Positions 11,955 to 22,464 of a stretch of 45,000 nucleotides of DNA are shown here, piece by piece. The position numbers and the translations under genes were made by a program. Origin of the DNA: Cryptococcus deneoformans JEC21 (lineage: Eukaryota; Basidiomycota; Tremellomycetes; Tremellales; Cryptococcaceae); the NCBI RefSeq assembly GCF_000091045.1, contig NC_006687.1, positions 1-45,000 on the forward strand. Reading direction: 5' to 3'. The notes beneath the pieces were generated by a model. It searched no databases, had not been told where the DNA came from, and was given only the letters and a program-made list of their open reading frames with translations. Position 1 is the stretch's first letter. Every line of letters starts with the position of its first letter.

Positions 11955-14577
11955 ATGCGCGTACCCCATACCCTCCGAAAACTGAATAATGTCAGGTTAA
12001 AAAACCATATTTACACGTACGTCCCTTCAAAGTTCCAATGTCTAATCGAATGCCGCTGACTCGTCATACAGAGGCTCTTTTTCCAACCTGCACCTATCTG
12101 CAAGGAGGAGCAACAGGAACAAAAAGAGTGACAGCTACCACCCCTTTCCACTCCCATCAGCTATCAACGCCATCCCTCCTTCTCCCATTTCCCAACTCCC
12201 GTTCCCTACCAGCCCTTTACGCGGCTCATGGTCCCAAACGCCTACCTCCTCCATTCCTGCTGCCTCCCTTGGTCAACTTCAAAAACTCCTTCAACCTTAT
12301 TCTGGTGAAAAGCCTGAATCAATCAGCGCCAGTACCACTGGCGAGATGTTGAGCATCCAACATGCTGAAGCTGTCTGGCTCCTCTACTCAAGCTTTCCAC
12401 AAGCATACCGCCGGACCTTTCCTCTCTCTGTCCTCCATCAAACATTCCGCCAAGTCGTCCCTCGATACTCGGATATCAAAATCCTTATTGGCAATCCACG
12501 CACCCGTAACCCGAGTGTCGTGAGAGAACATCGAAGAAAAGTTAGAAAGCTGGCTGCGGAGTGGGAGATGAGGTTGAGGGTTGTTGCTGGGGATATCCTT
12601 GCCCCCAGGCGAAATAGTGCGAGGCAAGAAGGAGAAAAGAAGAAAGAAGTGTTGCATACCCCTGGAGTGCTCACGGGTGGTCTTCGAAAACTTTCAATAT
12701 TAGGCGACAAAACGGGATGCGAATCGATTCTTCTCGAGCTCAAATCCCGTTTTCCCCCTTCCCTTTCCTCTTCTTCTAGCGATGCCGCTTCCTCATCACT
12801 CCCGACGGTTTCTCCCTCCGAATGGCGGACCCTTTACGACTACTCCCTCCGCTCCGTCGTCCGCTGGCTCTCGCTCAACATTTACCGTGCTCCCACAGCC
12901 CAAGGCGAGATTCTTTCTGCTATCTCTTCCCTTAAACGTCTCATCAGCGGTATGCAATCCCAAGGTGTCCCAGCCGGCGAGCAAACGGCTTTGGTCCTCC
13001 TCGACGCTGGACGATACACTTCTTCGCCTGCTGCTGTCCAGGATCAAAAAGTGAGAGAAGGGTTTGAAGATCTTACGAGGGTGATTTTGGGAGGAGGCTA
13101 CGGGATTAAGAGGAGGGATGTGGGTGGATTGGGGCTGGGCTGGGAGGGATTGAAAGTGGAGTTACCGACGCAAGTTAAATTGGCGGTGATTGAGATGATG
13201 GGCCGGGAAGGAAATCTGTGGGGGATGATTACAGCTTTTGAGAAGATGTATCCCGATCTTTCGGTTCCCTCTCCCGCCCCCGCGTCAGCCACCACCCCCA
13301 CTTCCACTATGATGGCTACCTCTGCCTCTGTGGTCGGAGAGTTCCAAGAAAACATGATGGAGGCTGAAGCGACGACGGCAAAGTTGACCCCGGAAGAAGT
13401 AATAGAAGAGGAGATCCCGACGTTGAGCAGTATGATGGCCAAAGAACGGGCTGCAAGAGCTGAGAGGGATTGGTTAGGTCGGGTGCGTCATTCCGACACA
13501 GATGCTTCAGACATCTCTGCCTCGACATCTGCAAACACGGCGATATTAGCAGAATCAGCAGAATCAGCAGAATCAACAGAACCAGCAGAAATGGTGGAGC
13601 ACGAACCATCTTATCGTCGTTCCTTTTCAACATACTTACCATCTATCCCCATGCCTCTCTCTCTTCTTCCCTCCTCCTCCTCATCCTCCTCGGAACCCGC
13701 GCGCGCGTGCGTCAACTTGGCCGACTTTGACGATGCCAACTCAATCCCACCCGACTACATGATCAAAACCATGCTTCATTACATCTACCTCCATCGTCAC
13801 CCTGACCCTGAGGCTGTTTTCCACGGCGGACGAGGACGACCAAATGTGAGAGAGATGGGGTTGTACGTGTGCAGAGCAGGATTGAGGTTTGCAGCGTTGG
13901 AGCAAGTCCGATGGTTAAGCCAAATCGTCACCACTTTCTTTTCTTCTACTCTCGATTCCACTTTTTCTCGCCCTACCCTCAAAATCACTCAACCGAGAAT
14001 CCACCCCAACCCGCTTTGGTTCAACACCGCCCTCCGAATTGTCCTCTCTTCAGCTGGCCGTAACAAGAAAGCTATCGGTAAAACAGTGGTGTTGAAGGAG
14101 GAGATTGAAACACTTGAGAGACGGTTAGAAGAGGAGATTAGGGTTTTGGAAATGTTGAGGACGAGCGGAGCCAACGCCGCGAACGTTGTGAACGCGAGCG
14201 CCACTGGGGATGAGAGCTCTGTGGACACGTCAGAAGGGCAGCTAAACGACATAACCACTTCTACACCCTCCCTCACCCCAAACAGCAACATTAACATTGA
14301 CATCCGAACCCATCTCGAATCCCTGCAAACCAAACTCGACCAACTAGCGAGCCTGAAAGAAGAAATCCAGCATAGGCAGGAGGTGGTCCTCGCGGGAAAG
14401 CGCAGAGCGAAAGATAGGGCTGCTGAAGCTCAAGCTATTGAGGCTGCCGAAACTCGTGCGTTAATCGAAGCGCGGGCCGATGAGGCTGTGGCGGCGGCGG
14501 GGAGTAAGAGTGAGACGAAGATGAAGGAGAAGGAACAAGGAAGGGAAGTGGATGTGAGTGGGGTAGCGCTTGGGTAG
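11955..14577 (+). CDS. Protein of unknown function, possibly mitochondrial (855 aa)
   Basis: Exon 1 (11955-12016) and exon 2 (12072-14577) join over a 55-base intron and keep the frame open for 855 codons; the upstream part of exon 2 is continuous with the long ORF, so the internal ATG at 12346 is not the start. The N-terminus is rich in Arg, Lys and Asn and nearly free of acidic residues for about 50 residues, which suggests a mitochondrial presequence. Helical segments with alternating hydrophobics follow. Low-complexity tracts include an AES repeat near 13550 and Ser runs near 13675. A C-terminal coiled coil of Glu/Lys/Arg lies at about 14080-14540. I recognise no domain; a mitochondrial RNA- or translation-related role is only a guess from the architecture. 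Confidence 0.75.
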
Positions 14578-15359
14578 AACAGAGACGATGAGCTGAAGTG
14601 AAGTAGTGTTAGAAAAAGGGGAAAATCAGTGCTTCCATCTTGCATAAGGGTGTATAGAGATGTATCGTATATCGTGCTTCTTGATCGTATTTTCTATACG
14701 TTGATGACTCCTTAGTAGGTGGCTGGGTAAGGAGAGGATAAGTCTTTGTCAAAAAAGATTGAGACTCAAGCGAGAATAAATGGCATGTTGGTAACAAAGT
14801 CTATCTACTCGGTATTGTATATATTTTCTCTCTCCGTCGCGTCCATCGGACTCGGTCCGGTTACACTTGAACCCAAGCGTCTATTGTCGGCTCTTGAAAG
14901 AGAGGCCCACAATGAAGAGCAGTGCTTCATAGCCTGGGCGATCAGAAAGACCGAATGCGTAGAATTGCTCCATGGTGAGCGGCACAGACGGCCTTCCTCA
15001 ATCAAGGTTTTTATCCAGTACGGTGATGGTACAAGCTCCATTGAAGTTTTACACTTCCGGAACTTGCATCGCAACCGGAACCTTGCCTTCCCTCCAGCAT
15101 TCCGTAACTCGTGTCCTTCCCCAGGACCGCCCACAGGACAAGGGATTTGAATCCCCCTTTCCTTGAAACTTCGCAGCAGTTCCTGCATTTCTTGGGGGCC
15201 AGGGTACTTCCTGCGGATGAAGTCGAAAACCGAATTGCACTTTCAACACTGATCAGAATTTGAATTAGCATCCGAGGAAAAAGGCACTCACCACTGTCGT
15301 CTCTGGAAGTGCTGGGGGAGATGGGGATGGGACCGGCACTTCCAACGCAGGTTGGCCAT
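14578..15359. other. Unassigned region before the retrotransposon array
   Basis: Several overlapping frames of about 65-135 codons exist on both strands but none has a recognisable domain. Some of this may be decayed retroelement sequence, but I cannot align it to the intact copy. Confidence 0.4.
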
Positions 15360-15837
15360 TCCCTGCGGCAACGCCATCAACCGTGTCATCTTCCAGCACC
15401 TCAAGCAAATTCAAGGTGCCACTGTCGAGATCGAGCCTCACACGCTGTCAGGACAAAGGAGAAACGACCTTCGGGTCAGAGGACCTAGCGCTTTAGCCTT
15501 CGCTGACTACGACCTGAAGGTTTACGCCCTCGGCGACCGCGATGCTCGAAGCACTGTCCCCCCCAGCTCCCCCAACAGCAAGCTGGCCGACTTCTGCCTG
15601 GATCGGTGCGTGAACTGGCTCGACAAGGTGGGCCAGGTCGTCTCGAAGAACGCTCCAAAGGTCACTGGTGGGGTTTTCAAACCGATCATCTTATCCACTG
15701 GTGGCCTGGTGAGCAGGAGCACAGCCGATGAGTGGCAGGACTGGGAGGGAGGCGATGCCGGCGGGTGCGTTTGAGAGGATGGAGAAGCGAATTGGTGTCG
15801 AGTTGGTCAAAGCAAAAGCGAGGACGCTGGTCTTGTG
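15360..15837 (+). pseudogene. Broken retrotransposon endonuclease remnant
   Basis: The frame begins near the conserved NAINRVI segment and matches copy C through the RNDLRV and DYDLKV motifs, then shifts at about 15744-15750, where an extra G makes GGGAGGGAGG. The frame ends early at 15774, whereas in copies B and C it continues to a Leu-Val-Leu end; the old stop is at about 15835-15837. Truncation plus frameshift make it non-functional. Confidence 0.8.
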
Positions 15838-15969
15838 AGGAAGAGGAGGTTGGATTATTTTTTCTTTTCTTTAAAAAGTTGTTTATTTAAGTAGTTTCTT
15901 TAATTCGGGCAACCCACACGACAACCCAATAAATTAAACAACGAAAAATGCAACCTCTATAACCCCCTA
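15360..15969 (+). mobile_element. Cnl1-like LINE copy A, 5'-truncated
   Basis: From about 15362 the sequence matches the C-terminal endonuclease end of copy C (17805 onward), then the same 3' untranslated tail ending TGCAACCTCTATAACCCCC. Only about 600 bases of the element's 3' end are present, the usual result of incomplete target-primed reverse transcription. The copy ends in TAACCCCCTAA, 1.5 telomere-like units, and copy B follows at once. Confidence 0.85.
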
Positions 15970-16323
15970 ACTGGCTCGACAAGGTGGGTCAGGTCGTCTC
16001 GAAGAACGCTCCGAAAGTCACTGGTGGGGTCTTTAAACCGATCATCCTTTCCACTGGTGGCCTGATGAGCAGGAGCACAGCAGACGAATGGAAGGAGTGG
16101 AGGGAGGCGATGCCGGTGGGGGGGTTCGAGAAAATGGAGAAACGGATTGGTGTCGAGTTAGTAAAGGCAAGGGCGAGGACGCTGGTCTTATGAGGAAGAG
16201 GAGGTTGGATTATTTTTTCTTTTCTTTAAAAAGTTGTTTATTTAAGTAGTTTCTTTCATTCGGGTAACACACACGACAACCCAATAAATTAAACAACGAA
16301 AAAATGCAACCTCTATAACCCCC
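15970..16323 (+). mobile_element. Cnl1-like LINE copy B, severely 5'-truncated
   Basis: Starting with CTGGCTCGACAAGGTGGG, this copy is nearly identical to copy C from about 18043, the last ~75 codons and the 3' tail. It ends TATAACCCCC and is followed directly by copy C. It codes for no complete domain. Confidence 0.88.
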
Positions 16324-18264
16324 AAGAGGGAGCCGGTCAAGCAGTTTCTCCAACTCCTCTGCGCCGCCATCGCCAACAACACCGCCCCTGGTCGCTCTAT
16401 GCTCCGCACTTCTCGTCTCATCCCCTTGAAGAAGGACGATGGCTCTATCCGACCTATCGCTGTTGGTGAACTTATCTATCGGCTATGTGCGAAAGCTCTC
16501 ATCATCTCGCATTTCCAACCCGACTTCCTCCTCCCGTTCCAGCTCGGGGTCAAGTCAATCGGTGGTGTAGAGCCGATCGTGAGGCTGACAGAGAGAGTCT
16601 TGGAGGGTTCTGCCGGCGCTGAGTTCTCCTTTTTAGCCTCGCTCGATGCTTCTAACGCTTTCAACCGTGTAGATAGGGCCGAGATGGCAGCAGCGGTCAA
16701 GACCCATGCGCCGACGCTTTGGAGGACATGCAAATGGGCCTATGGCGACTCGTCCGACCTTGTGTGTGGTGACAAAATCCTTCAATCCTCTCAAGGTGTT
16801 CGACAGGGTGACCCCTTTGGCCCTCTCTTCTTCTCGATCACCCTCCGACCAACCTTGAATGCCCTCAGTCAATCGCTAGGTCCGTCTACGCAAGCACTCG
16901 CTTACCTCGATGACATCTACCTCTTCTCAAACGACTCTCAAGTCCTCAGCAAAACTACCCAATTCCTCGCCGACAAGCAGCACATCATCAAGCTCAATGA
17001 AAAGAAATGCAAGTTAATCAGCTTCGATGAGATCAGGCAGGAGGGCTTCAAGATGCTAGGGACGATGGTAGGTGGTAAGGAGAAGCGGGCGGAGTTTCTG
17101 GAAGGCAGGATTCGGAAGGAAATGGCAAAGGTGGGCAAGCTCAAGGATCTTCCACATCAACACGCGCTCCTTCTATTACGCTTCTGCATTCAGCAAAATC
17201 TACGACACCTGCAGAGAAGCCTACGCTCCGACGACCTTGTAGATCTATGGGAAAGACTGGACACGATGCTGTGGGAGGAGGTGAAAAGGATGAGGATGAG
17301 GCAGCGAGAGGATACGGTGGAAGAGGAGGCTCTAGGGAGATCGTTGACGAAGCTACCAGCGCGACTGGGCGGACTAGGTCTACTTTCCTTCAAAGATGTA
17401 GCCCCCCTTGCTTACCGCTCGGCAGCCGAGGCCTCCGACACTCTCCTCGATAACCTAGGTCTCCTTTCTTCGCCAGAGGAACCTCCAACTCCGATCCCCC
17501 AACGAACTCGATGCGCAGAACTCTGGGAATCGCAACAGGAAGCCATCCTACATAATCTCGGCGACACTGAACGCAAGCGACTCACCGAGAATGCCTCCAG
17601 ACTCGGCCGAAGTTGGTTATCAGTTATCCCTTACCTTCAACCCCTGCGCCTTTCCAATGTCGAGATTGCCTCCGGTCTCCATGACCGCACCCTGGTCGGC
17701 TCCTCGATCCCTGTCTGTCGCTTCTGTGGGTCGGACTCACCTTTGGGTCACGACGAGCTTTGCCGCGCCCGCAACCCCTGGACCCAGCGCCGGCACAATG
17801 CCATCAACCGCGTCATTTATCAACACCTCAAACAAATTCAAGGTGCCACGGTTGAGATTGAGCCCCACACGCTGTCTGGGCAAAGGAGAAACGACCTTCG
17901 GGTCAGAGGTTCCAGCGCTCTGGCCTTCACTGACTACGACCTGAAGGTATACTCCCTCGGAGACCGAGACGCGAGAAGCACCGTCACACCCTGTGCCCCC
18001 AACGGCAAGCTGGCCGACTTCTGCTTGGACCGGTGCGTGAACTGGCTCGACAAGGTGGGTCAGGTCGTCTCTAAGAACGCTCCGAAGGTCACTGGTGGGG
18101 TTTTTAAACCAATCATCCTTTCCACTGGTGGCTTGATGAGCAGGAGCACAGCAGACGATTGGAAGGACTGGAGGGAGGCGATGCCGGTGGGGGGGTTCGA
18201 GAAGATGGAGAAGAGAATTGGTGTCGAGCTAGTAAAGGCAAGGGCGAGGACGCTGGTCTTGTGA
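16324..18264 (+). CDS. Retrotransposon reverse transcriptase / RLE endonuclease (N-terminally truncated)
   Basis: About 646 codons are open from the junction; the N-terminus is missing, so there is no native start. The RT domain shows the R-x-I-A-V-G-E block, SLDASNAFNRVD, QGVRQGDPFGPLFF and the catalytic A-Y-L-D-D box (about 16900). The C-terminus carries a CRFCG..H..C zinc knuckle (Cys-x2-Cys-x7-His-x4-Cys, about 17715-17763) followed by RNDLRV and DYDLKV, the signature of restriction-like endonucleases of the CRE/SLACS type. Cnl1 of Cryptococcus is known as a telomere-associated element of this kind. Catalytic residues look intact, but without its 5' part this copy is probably not autonomous. 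Confidence 0.88.
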   Translation, partial: KREPVKQFLQLLCAAIANNTAPGRSMLRTSRLIPLKKDDGSIRPIAVGELIYRLCAKALIISHFQPDFLLPFQLGVKSIGGVEPIVRLTERVLEGSAGAEFSFLASLDASNAFNRVDRAEMAAAVKTHAPTLWRTCKWAYGDSSDLVCGDKILQSSQGVRQGDPFGPLFFSITLRPTLNALSQSLGPSTQALAYLDDIYLFSNDSQVLSKTTQFLADKQHIIKLNEKKCKLISFDEIRQEGFKMLGTMVGGKEKRAEFLEGRIRKEMAKVGKLKDLPHQHALLLLRFCIQQNLRHLQRSLRSDDLVDLWERLDTMLWEEVKRMRMRQREDTVEEEALGRSLTKLPARLGGLGLLSFKDVAPLAYRSAAEASDTLLDNLGLLSSPEEPPTPIPQRTRCAELWESQQEAILHNLGDTERKRLTENASRLGRSWLSVIPYLQPLRLSNVEIASGLHDRTLVGSSIPVCRFCGSDSPLGHDELCRARNPWTQRRHNAINRVIYQHLKQIQGATVEIEPHTLSGQRRNDLRVRGSSALAFTDYDLKVYSLGDRDARSTVTPCAPNGKLADFCLDRCVNWLDKVGQVVSKNAPKVTGGVFKPIILSTGGLMSRSTADDWKDWREAMPVGGFEKMEKRIGVELVKARARTLVL

Positions 18265-18392
18265 GGAAGAGGAGGTTGGATTATTTTTTCTTTTCTTTAA
18301 TAAGTTGTTTATTTAAGTAGTTTCTTTCATTCGGGTAACACACACGACAACCCAATAAATTAAACAACGAAATAATGCAACCTCTATAACCC
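16324..18392 (+). mobile_element. Cnl1-like LINE copy C, 5'-truncated but with RT and endonuclease
   Basis: This is the largest of three tandem copies. It begins in mid-ORF at the junction with copy B and ends with the shared tail TGCAACCTCTATAACCC, followed by degenerate TCGTAAC. The tail has no poly(A); it ends in a sequence that itself resembles the telomere repeat. All three copies point the same way. Confidence 0.88.
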
Positions 18393-18470
18393 TCGTAACT
18401 TCCTATCCTTACATCTTTCATCCTCGCCGCTTACCCCTCAGTGCCAGTGCCGAGAATCAAGCTGCACAAA

Positions 18471-21283
18471 TTATCCGAAGGCGAATTCATAGTTCCTGTC
18501 AATCCCATTCCGAGCACTACAATCAATGTCAGCCAAAGTATCCGTCAAGTGCGAATCAAGCAGAGACATACCGTCTTGTCTCCGATCATTAGTCATCCCT
18601 GCAAGGATTGCAGCCAATTCCGGGGGCAATGTATCAGGCGACATGACATCATTTTCTCCATCTATAAGAGAGACTTGGCTGACGCCCTCTGCCTTTTGAA
18701 GAAGTACACTGCGGATATACCGCACACCATTCCAGTACGGCTGTAATCCGTCGAAAATACTGATAATTCGTTGAAAGTTTGCACGTGCTGTTTTGGCGAT
18801 ATGAATTTCGCCAGCCGTTGGGTCTGCTGATTGCCCCGACTGACTGGGAGCTATTTGCGAAACTGCGAGGAATGTGAGCAAAAGGCGCTGTAGGAAGGAG
18901 GACCTACGAAACGTTCGAGCAGCAATGTAGAGAGGGTAATTGATCCAGGGCTGCGTGATGGCTTTGGGATCTATCTGAAAGCTTGCGTTAGTGTTGATAT
19001 CCCAAGTATTGGGGCAGACGAACTAATTCTGCAAAGATTGCGATATCTAAAATGGTTTTTGCCGAGCTCGCAGACACCTCTTTCCCGGCAACATCATACT
19101 GTTGCCGACTCTCATGTGGGATTGGGGAAACCAAGAGCGACGGACGGTATACAAGAATGATTAATCTATTAGAATGAGCCAAAACAATGGCGGCACAGAA
19201 AAAGCGGTACGCACGTATGGAACCACAACTGCAATTTCAAATCAGTTGAGTCGTGAGAACAGCCAATGGACTCACATTAAGCAGTACAAATGCTCCACCT
19301 TGAGCTATCGCGGCGTACTTCTGGAATGCAGAAGTTTCGAACCGTAAATCAGCCGGTAATGAGGTGTGAAATTCGTTCAGCCGGCTTTGAGCTTGTTCAA
19401 GAGCCGCTTCGTCGATTGTGGTTGTGCATTTGTCGACCAATATACGAGTGACATGATCTGCAAGCGAGAAGATGCGTGTCATGTATGGGTATGGGTTTGT
19501 GAGAGTGAGTCCGCTGGGTGTTGTGAATGGTGGAAGGGAAGGCACCTGGTCCAAACTGGTTTTATACATCCCCGCTCGACCAGCTATACGAGCCATGTCA
19601 GCCCTTTCCTGTAGGCCAAAGGTATACCTACTGCCAATAGTCATAATGGCATCCATCATGAACAGTGCACATCGTAATGACTGGTGAGCGTGCTGGTCTG
19701 GATTGTCACTTGATGGTATCTGATTCTTGAAGGTGTCAAGACCTTCAAAGGTATCAGTAAGGAGTATCTGGCTTGGTACAGAACGACCCACCAAGGTCCT
19801 GACCCATTCGCAGCGCCATACCCGAATACCTTTTAATTGGATTAGCTTTTAACAGTCGCCGCTGAGAAGCTCACATCCATAGACCCTGCTTTCATCAGCA
19901 ACTACATCTAATGCGACGAGGGCAACGTACCCCATCTCTGTCCTGGGAAAACTCATACCAACTGATGAGCAACAATGTTTGCACCATCTCTATCGATGCA
20001 ACCGCCAAGTTCCGAGGCACTTGTCCTTTGGCTTTCGATGCCCATATTTCTCTTGGAGAACCGGTGTCCGCGCCCCCTAGTAAAGATTGCATTCCATACA
20101 CCTGTGAATGTCTCGCCGCCAAGGCACAAACAATGTTCAGCAAATGAGATGGAGGACGAGATAATAGGAGGCCCTGATCATCGATTGATAAATCTATGAA
20201 AGGAAAGAAATAACCGAAATGAAGTTTGAAAATCGGCAAGAGTTGTTTGAGGGCATCAATGGACTAATCCTAGTCAGTTCACGACAACAATAAAAAGCGC
20301 TAAATCATGCAGGACCTACGGGCGATTCTCCATCGGATGCCATGATCATTTGATCGTTTTGCAACATCGGATCCCAAGGTAAATCGGAAGGTGCTCTAGT
20401 TGGGGATACGGGAGCGGATACATCGCAAACCACTTGTCTGTACCCGGGGGCTATGGCAGTAGGTCCACTAGAAGTCAGGTCAGTTCTAACGTTTCTCTTC
20501 ATCAAACACCGGAGCAACTAACAAGAATCTAGGATACATCAGCATGATCTAGAAGCAATATAGGACAGCGTACCGGAAATAGGGCACTCTGAAGCGAGCC
20601 TTTCGGTGAGCACCTGATCGACGGTCCACATTCGATGTACTGCTTGTATTTTCCCACATGCGACCGGAATCAATGTCCGATGTGGACGTATGATTGCCAG
20701 TGCCTGGCTCGGTTCCGGAAGGAAATTTCGCACCTAAGTCCCAAGAGAGGATATCTAGGGTACTTTGATCAACATTGTCCATCCCCTGGCCCACTATATC
20801 GCCTCCAGTAATGTTCTTCCATGGACTTTGAGCCCAATCCGGAATGGAATGGGCGACGAACGATGTCGAAGCATGTTGCGGTGTAACGGCGAAAGGATTA
20901 AATGGAGGCGCGAAAGGATTACTATCCAATGGAGATGTCCCCGCCGTGGACTCTGGCATATTTGAAGTTTGAGTGAATAATGGAGCAGCCAGTGCCGGAT
21001 CGAGTTGATCACTACCAGAATCCTTCTTCTTCTTAGTACTATCCCGCTTCCGCTTCCGAACAGTCGGATATTCACATCGTACTGATCCTTTAGCACAGGT
21101 CGTGCATATCGGTTTATCACCCGAGCATTTGATTTTCCTAGCACGACAGGCGTTGCAAGCTACAGTCGCACGCTTGACTTTAGTATCGTCCAGTTCACCA
21201 GATTTTCTTTGCGGTGTGGGGTCATTAATCTCCGCCGATGGAAATCGCAGTTCTGGGGAATCGAGATGGTCTTGAGCTGACAT
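18471..21283 (-). CDS. Zn2Cys6 transcription factor with fungal MHR domain
   Basis: Ten exons (21283-20574, 20467-20320, 20263-19931, 19885-19875, 19829-19792, 19742-19276, 19228-19215, 19165-19024, 18974-18908, 18862-18471) give 773 aa. A complete zinc cluster uses Cys43, 46, 53, 60, 63 and 70 (C-x2-C-x6-C-x6-C-x2-C-x6-C), followed by a Lys/Arg-rich linker. The fungal-specific middle homology region is clear: WYEFSQDRDGGLWMYSGMA is conserved and needs an 11-base micro-exon. LWFHTLIILVYRPSLL needs a 14-base one. The RVPYFR..GPTAIAPGYRQ segment resembles xylanase/arabinose regulators (XlnR/AraR type), so a sugar-responsive activator is plausible. Exon 1's donor is the least certain joint. It sits beside a transporter and two carbohydrate enzymes it may control. 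Confidence 0.85.
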
Positions 21284-22464
21284 GTATGTGCTAGTGAATT
21301 ATTGGATAAGTATGTTGAATGCTTGGTTGGATGTGCAACAATGGTGAATCAAGGATTCGAATGTCATGTCGGAACCGCCGACCAGCGGAACCAATTTTCC
21401 TTTAATGGAATGGTCAGGTTCTTTCAGCTTCATCGTCATTTTTCACGTGATTTGCGAACACGACCTGCGCGCTGAGGTGCGTAGGAGCCAGGGAAGTTGA
21501 TATCACTTCGGGTCCTTATCCTTAATAAGTAAGACCCACATCTACACCCAGACCTCGCTGAGCTGCCAAGCGAATGAGCGGATAACCGTGGAAATCATCC
21601 TGTCGATGGGTGATGAATGGGTACAGTAAACATAACATAAATGTTCAAGAAGGCATCGATAGACGGAAGAAGACATGGAACGTTTCTATACCATAAAGAA
21701 AGCCATCCGCCTGAAATGCTTTGATTATCCATGCATTGATATATGAGGCTTGAGCTGCTTCGCGCCAATGCAGACAATTCTTGTTTGTATCCAGGTTGTT
21801 GATGATTAAGTTGTCGGCATTTCGCACTTTACTCGGAGCTGAGTGATCCAGGCAATGATCCAGGCATTACATCCTACTTTCAATTAATGGTTATCGAGAC
21901 GATATCACACCTCATGCTTTCTACTTGCTTGCAGCTGAAACCCTTGAACCTCGATATCAACTCGTTTCTACTCCCTGCCACAATGGTCAAACAACTGGCA
22001 GGGATCAGGTCTGGAGAGCGGTCGATGCTATGTAGAGTGACTTTTAACTCCCAATGGTATTGCAAGGGCTCGCTTGCCGCACGCATCACTTTATTTGGGG
22101 GTCATGATGATTTCTGATCTCGTATAGTGTTTTGGGCAAGAGTGTGACAGCTCGATATAGATGACTCCGCAGTCAAATTGCCTTCACTCATCGTCTACAA
22201 ACACGAGTACAGAACGGCAATTGACCCAAGTTATCATGTCATTAATGCTTCCCATAAGATTCTTTCAATTTGCTTCTGTAGAATCTAAGACAACAATGTC
22301 CATGGCGATCATTGATAGAACGGCTCCAGCACTGTGTAAAAAGGGAGAATGTCTGAATAACGATGCATCGTCCGTCACGCTCTGGTATAACAACAATTCA
22401 CAATCCATTCGACAAAACTAAAATCTGACAAAACCATTTAAAACCATTTATAATAACTGGCAAA
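21284..22464. other. Upstream region of the transcription factor, 3' flank of the transporter
   Basis: This is about 1.2 kb without a convincing gene. A CGGAACCG inverted half-site pair (21370-21377) lies about 90 bases upstream of the regulator's ATG and could be an autoregulatory site, but the spacing differs by one base from the palindrome near its neighbours. Confidence 0.45.

Noticed and set aside
14850..14858. Another CTCGGTCCG, like the cluster operator
   Set aside because: The right arm reads CCGGT, not CCGAG, and it is not upstream of any cluster gene; about eleven CGGNCCG are expected by chance in 45 kb.
14805..15188. 127-codon minus-strand ORF before the retrotransposon array
   Set aside because: No domain, overlapping frames equally open on the other strand, no supporting splice structure.
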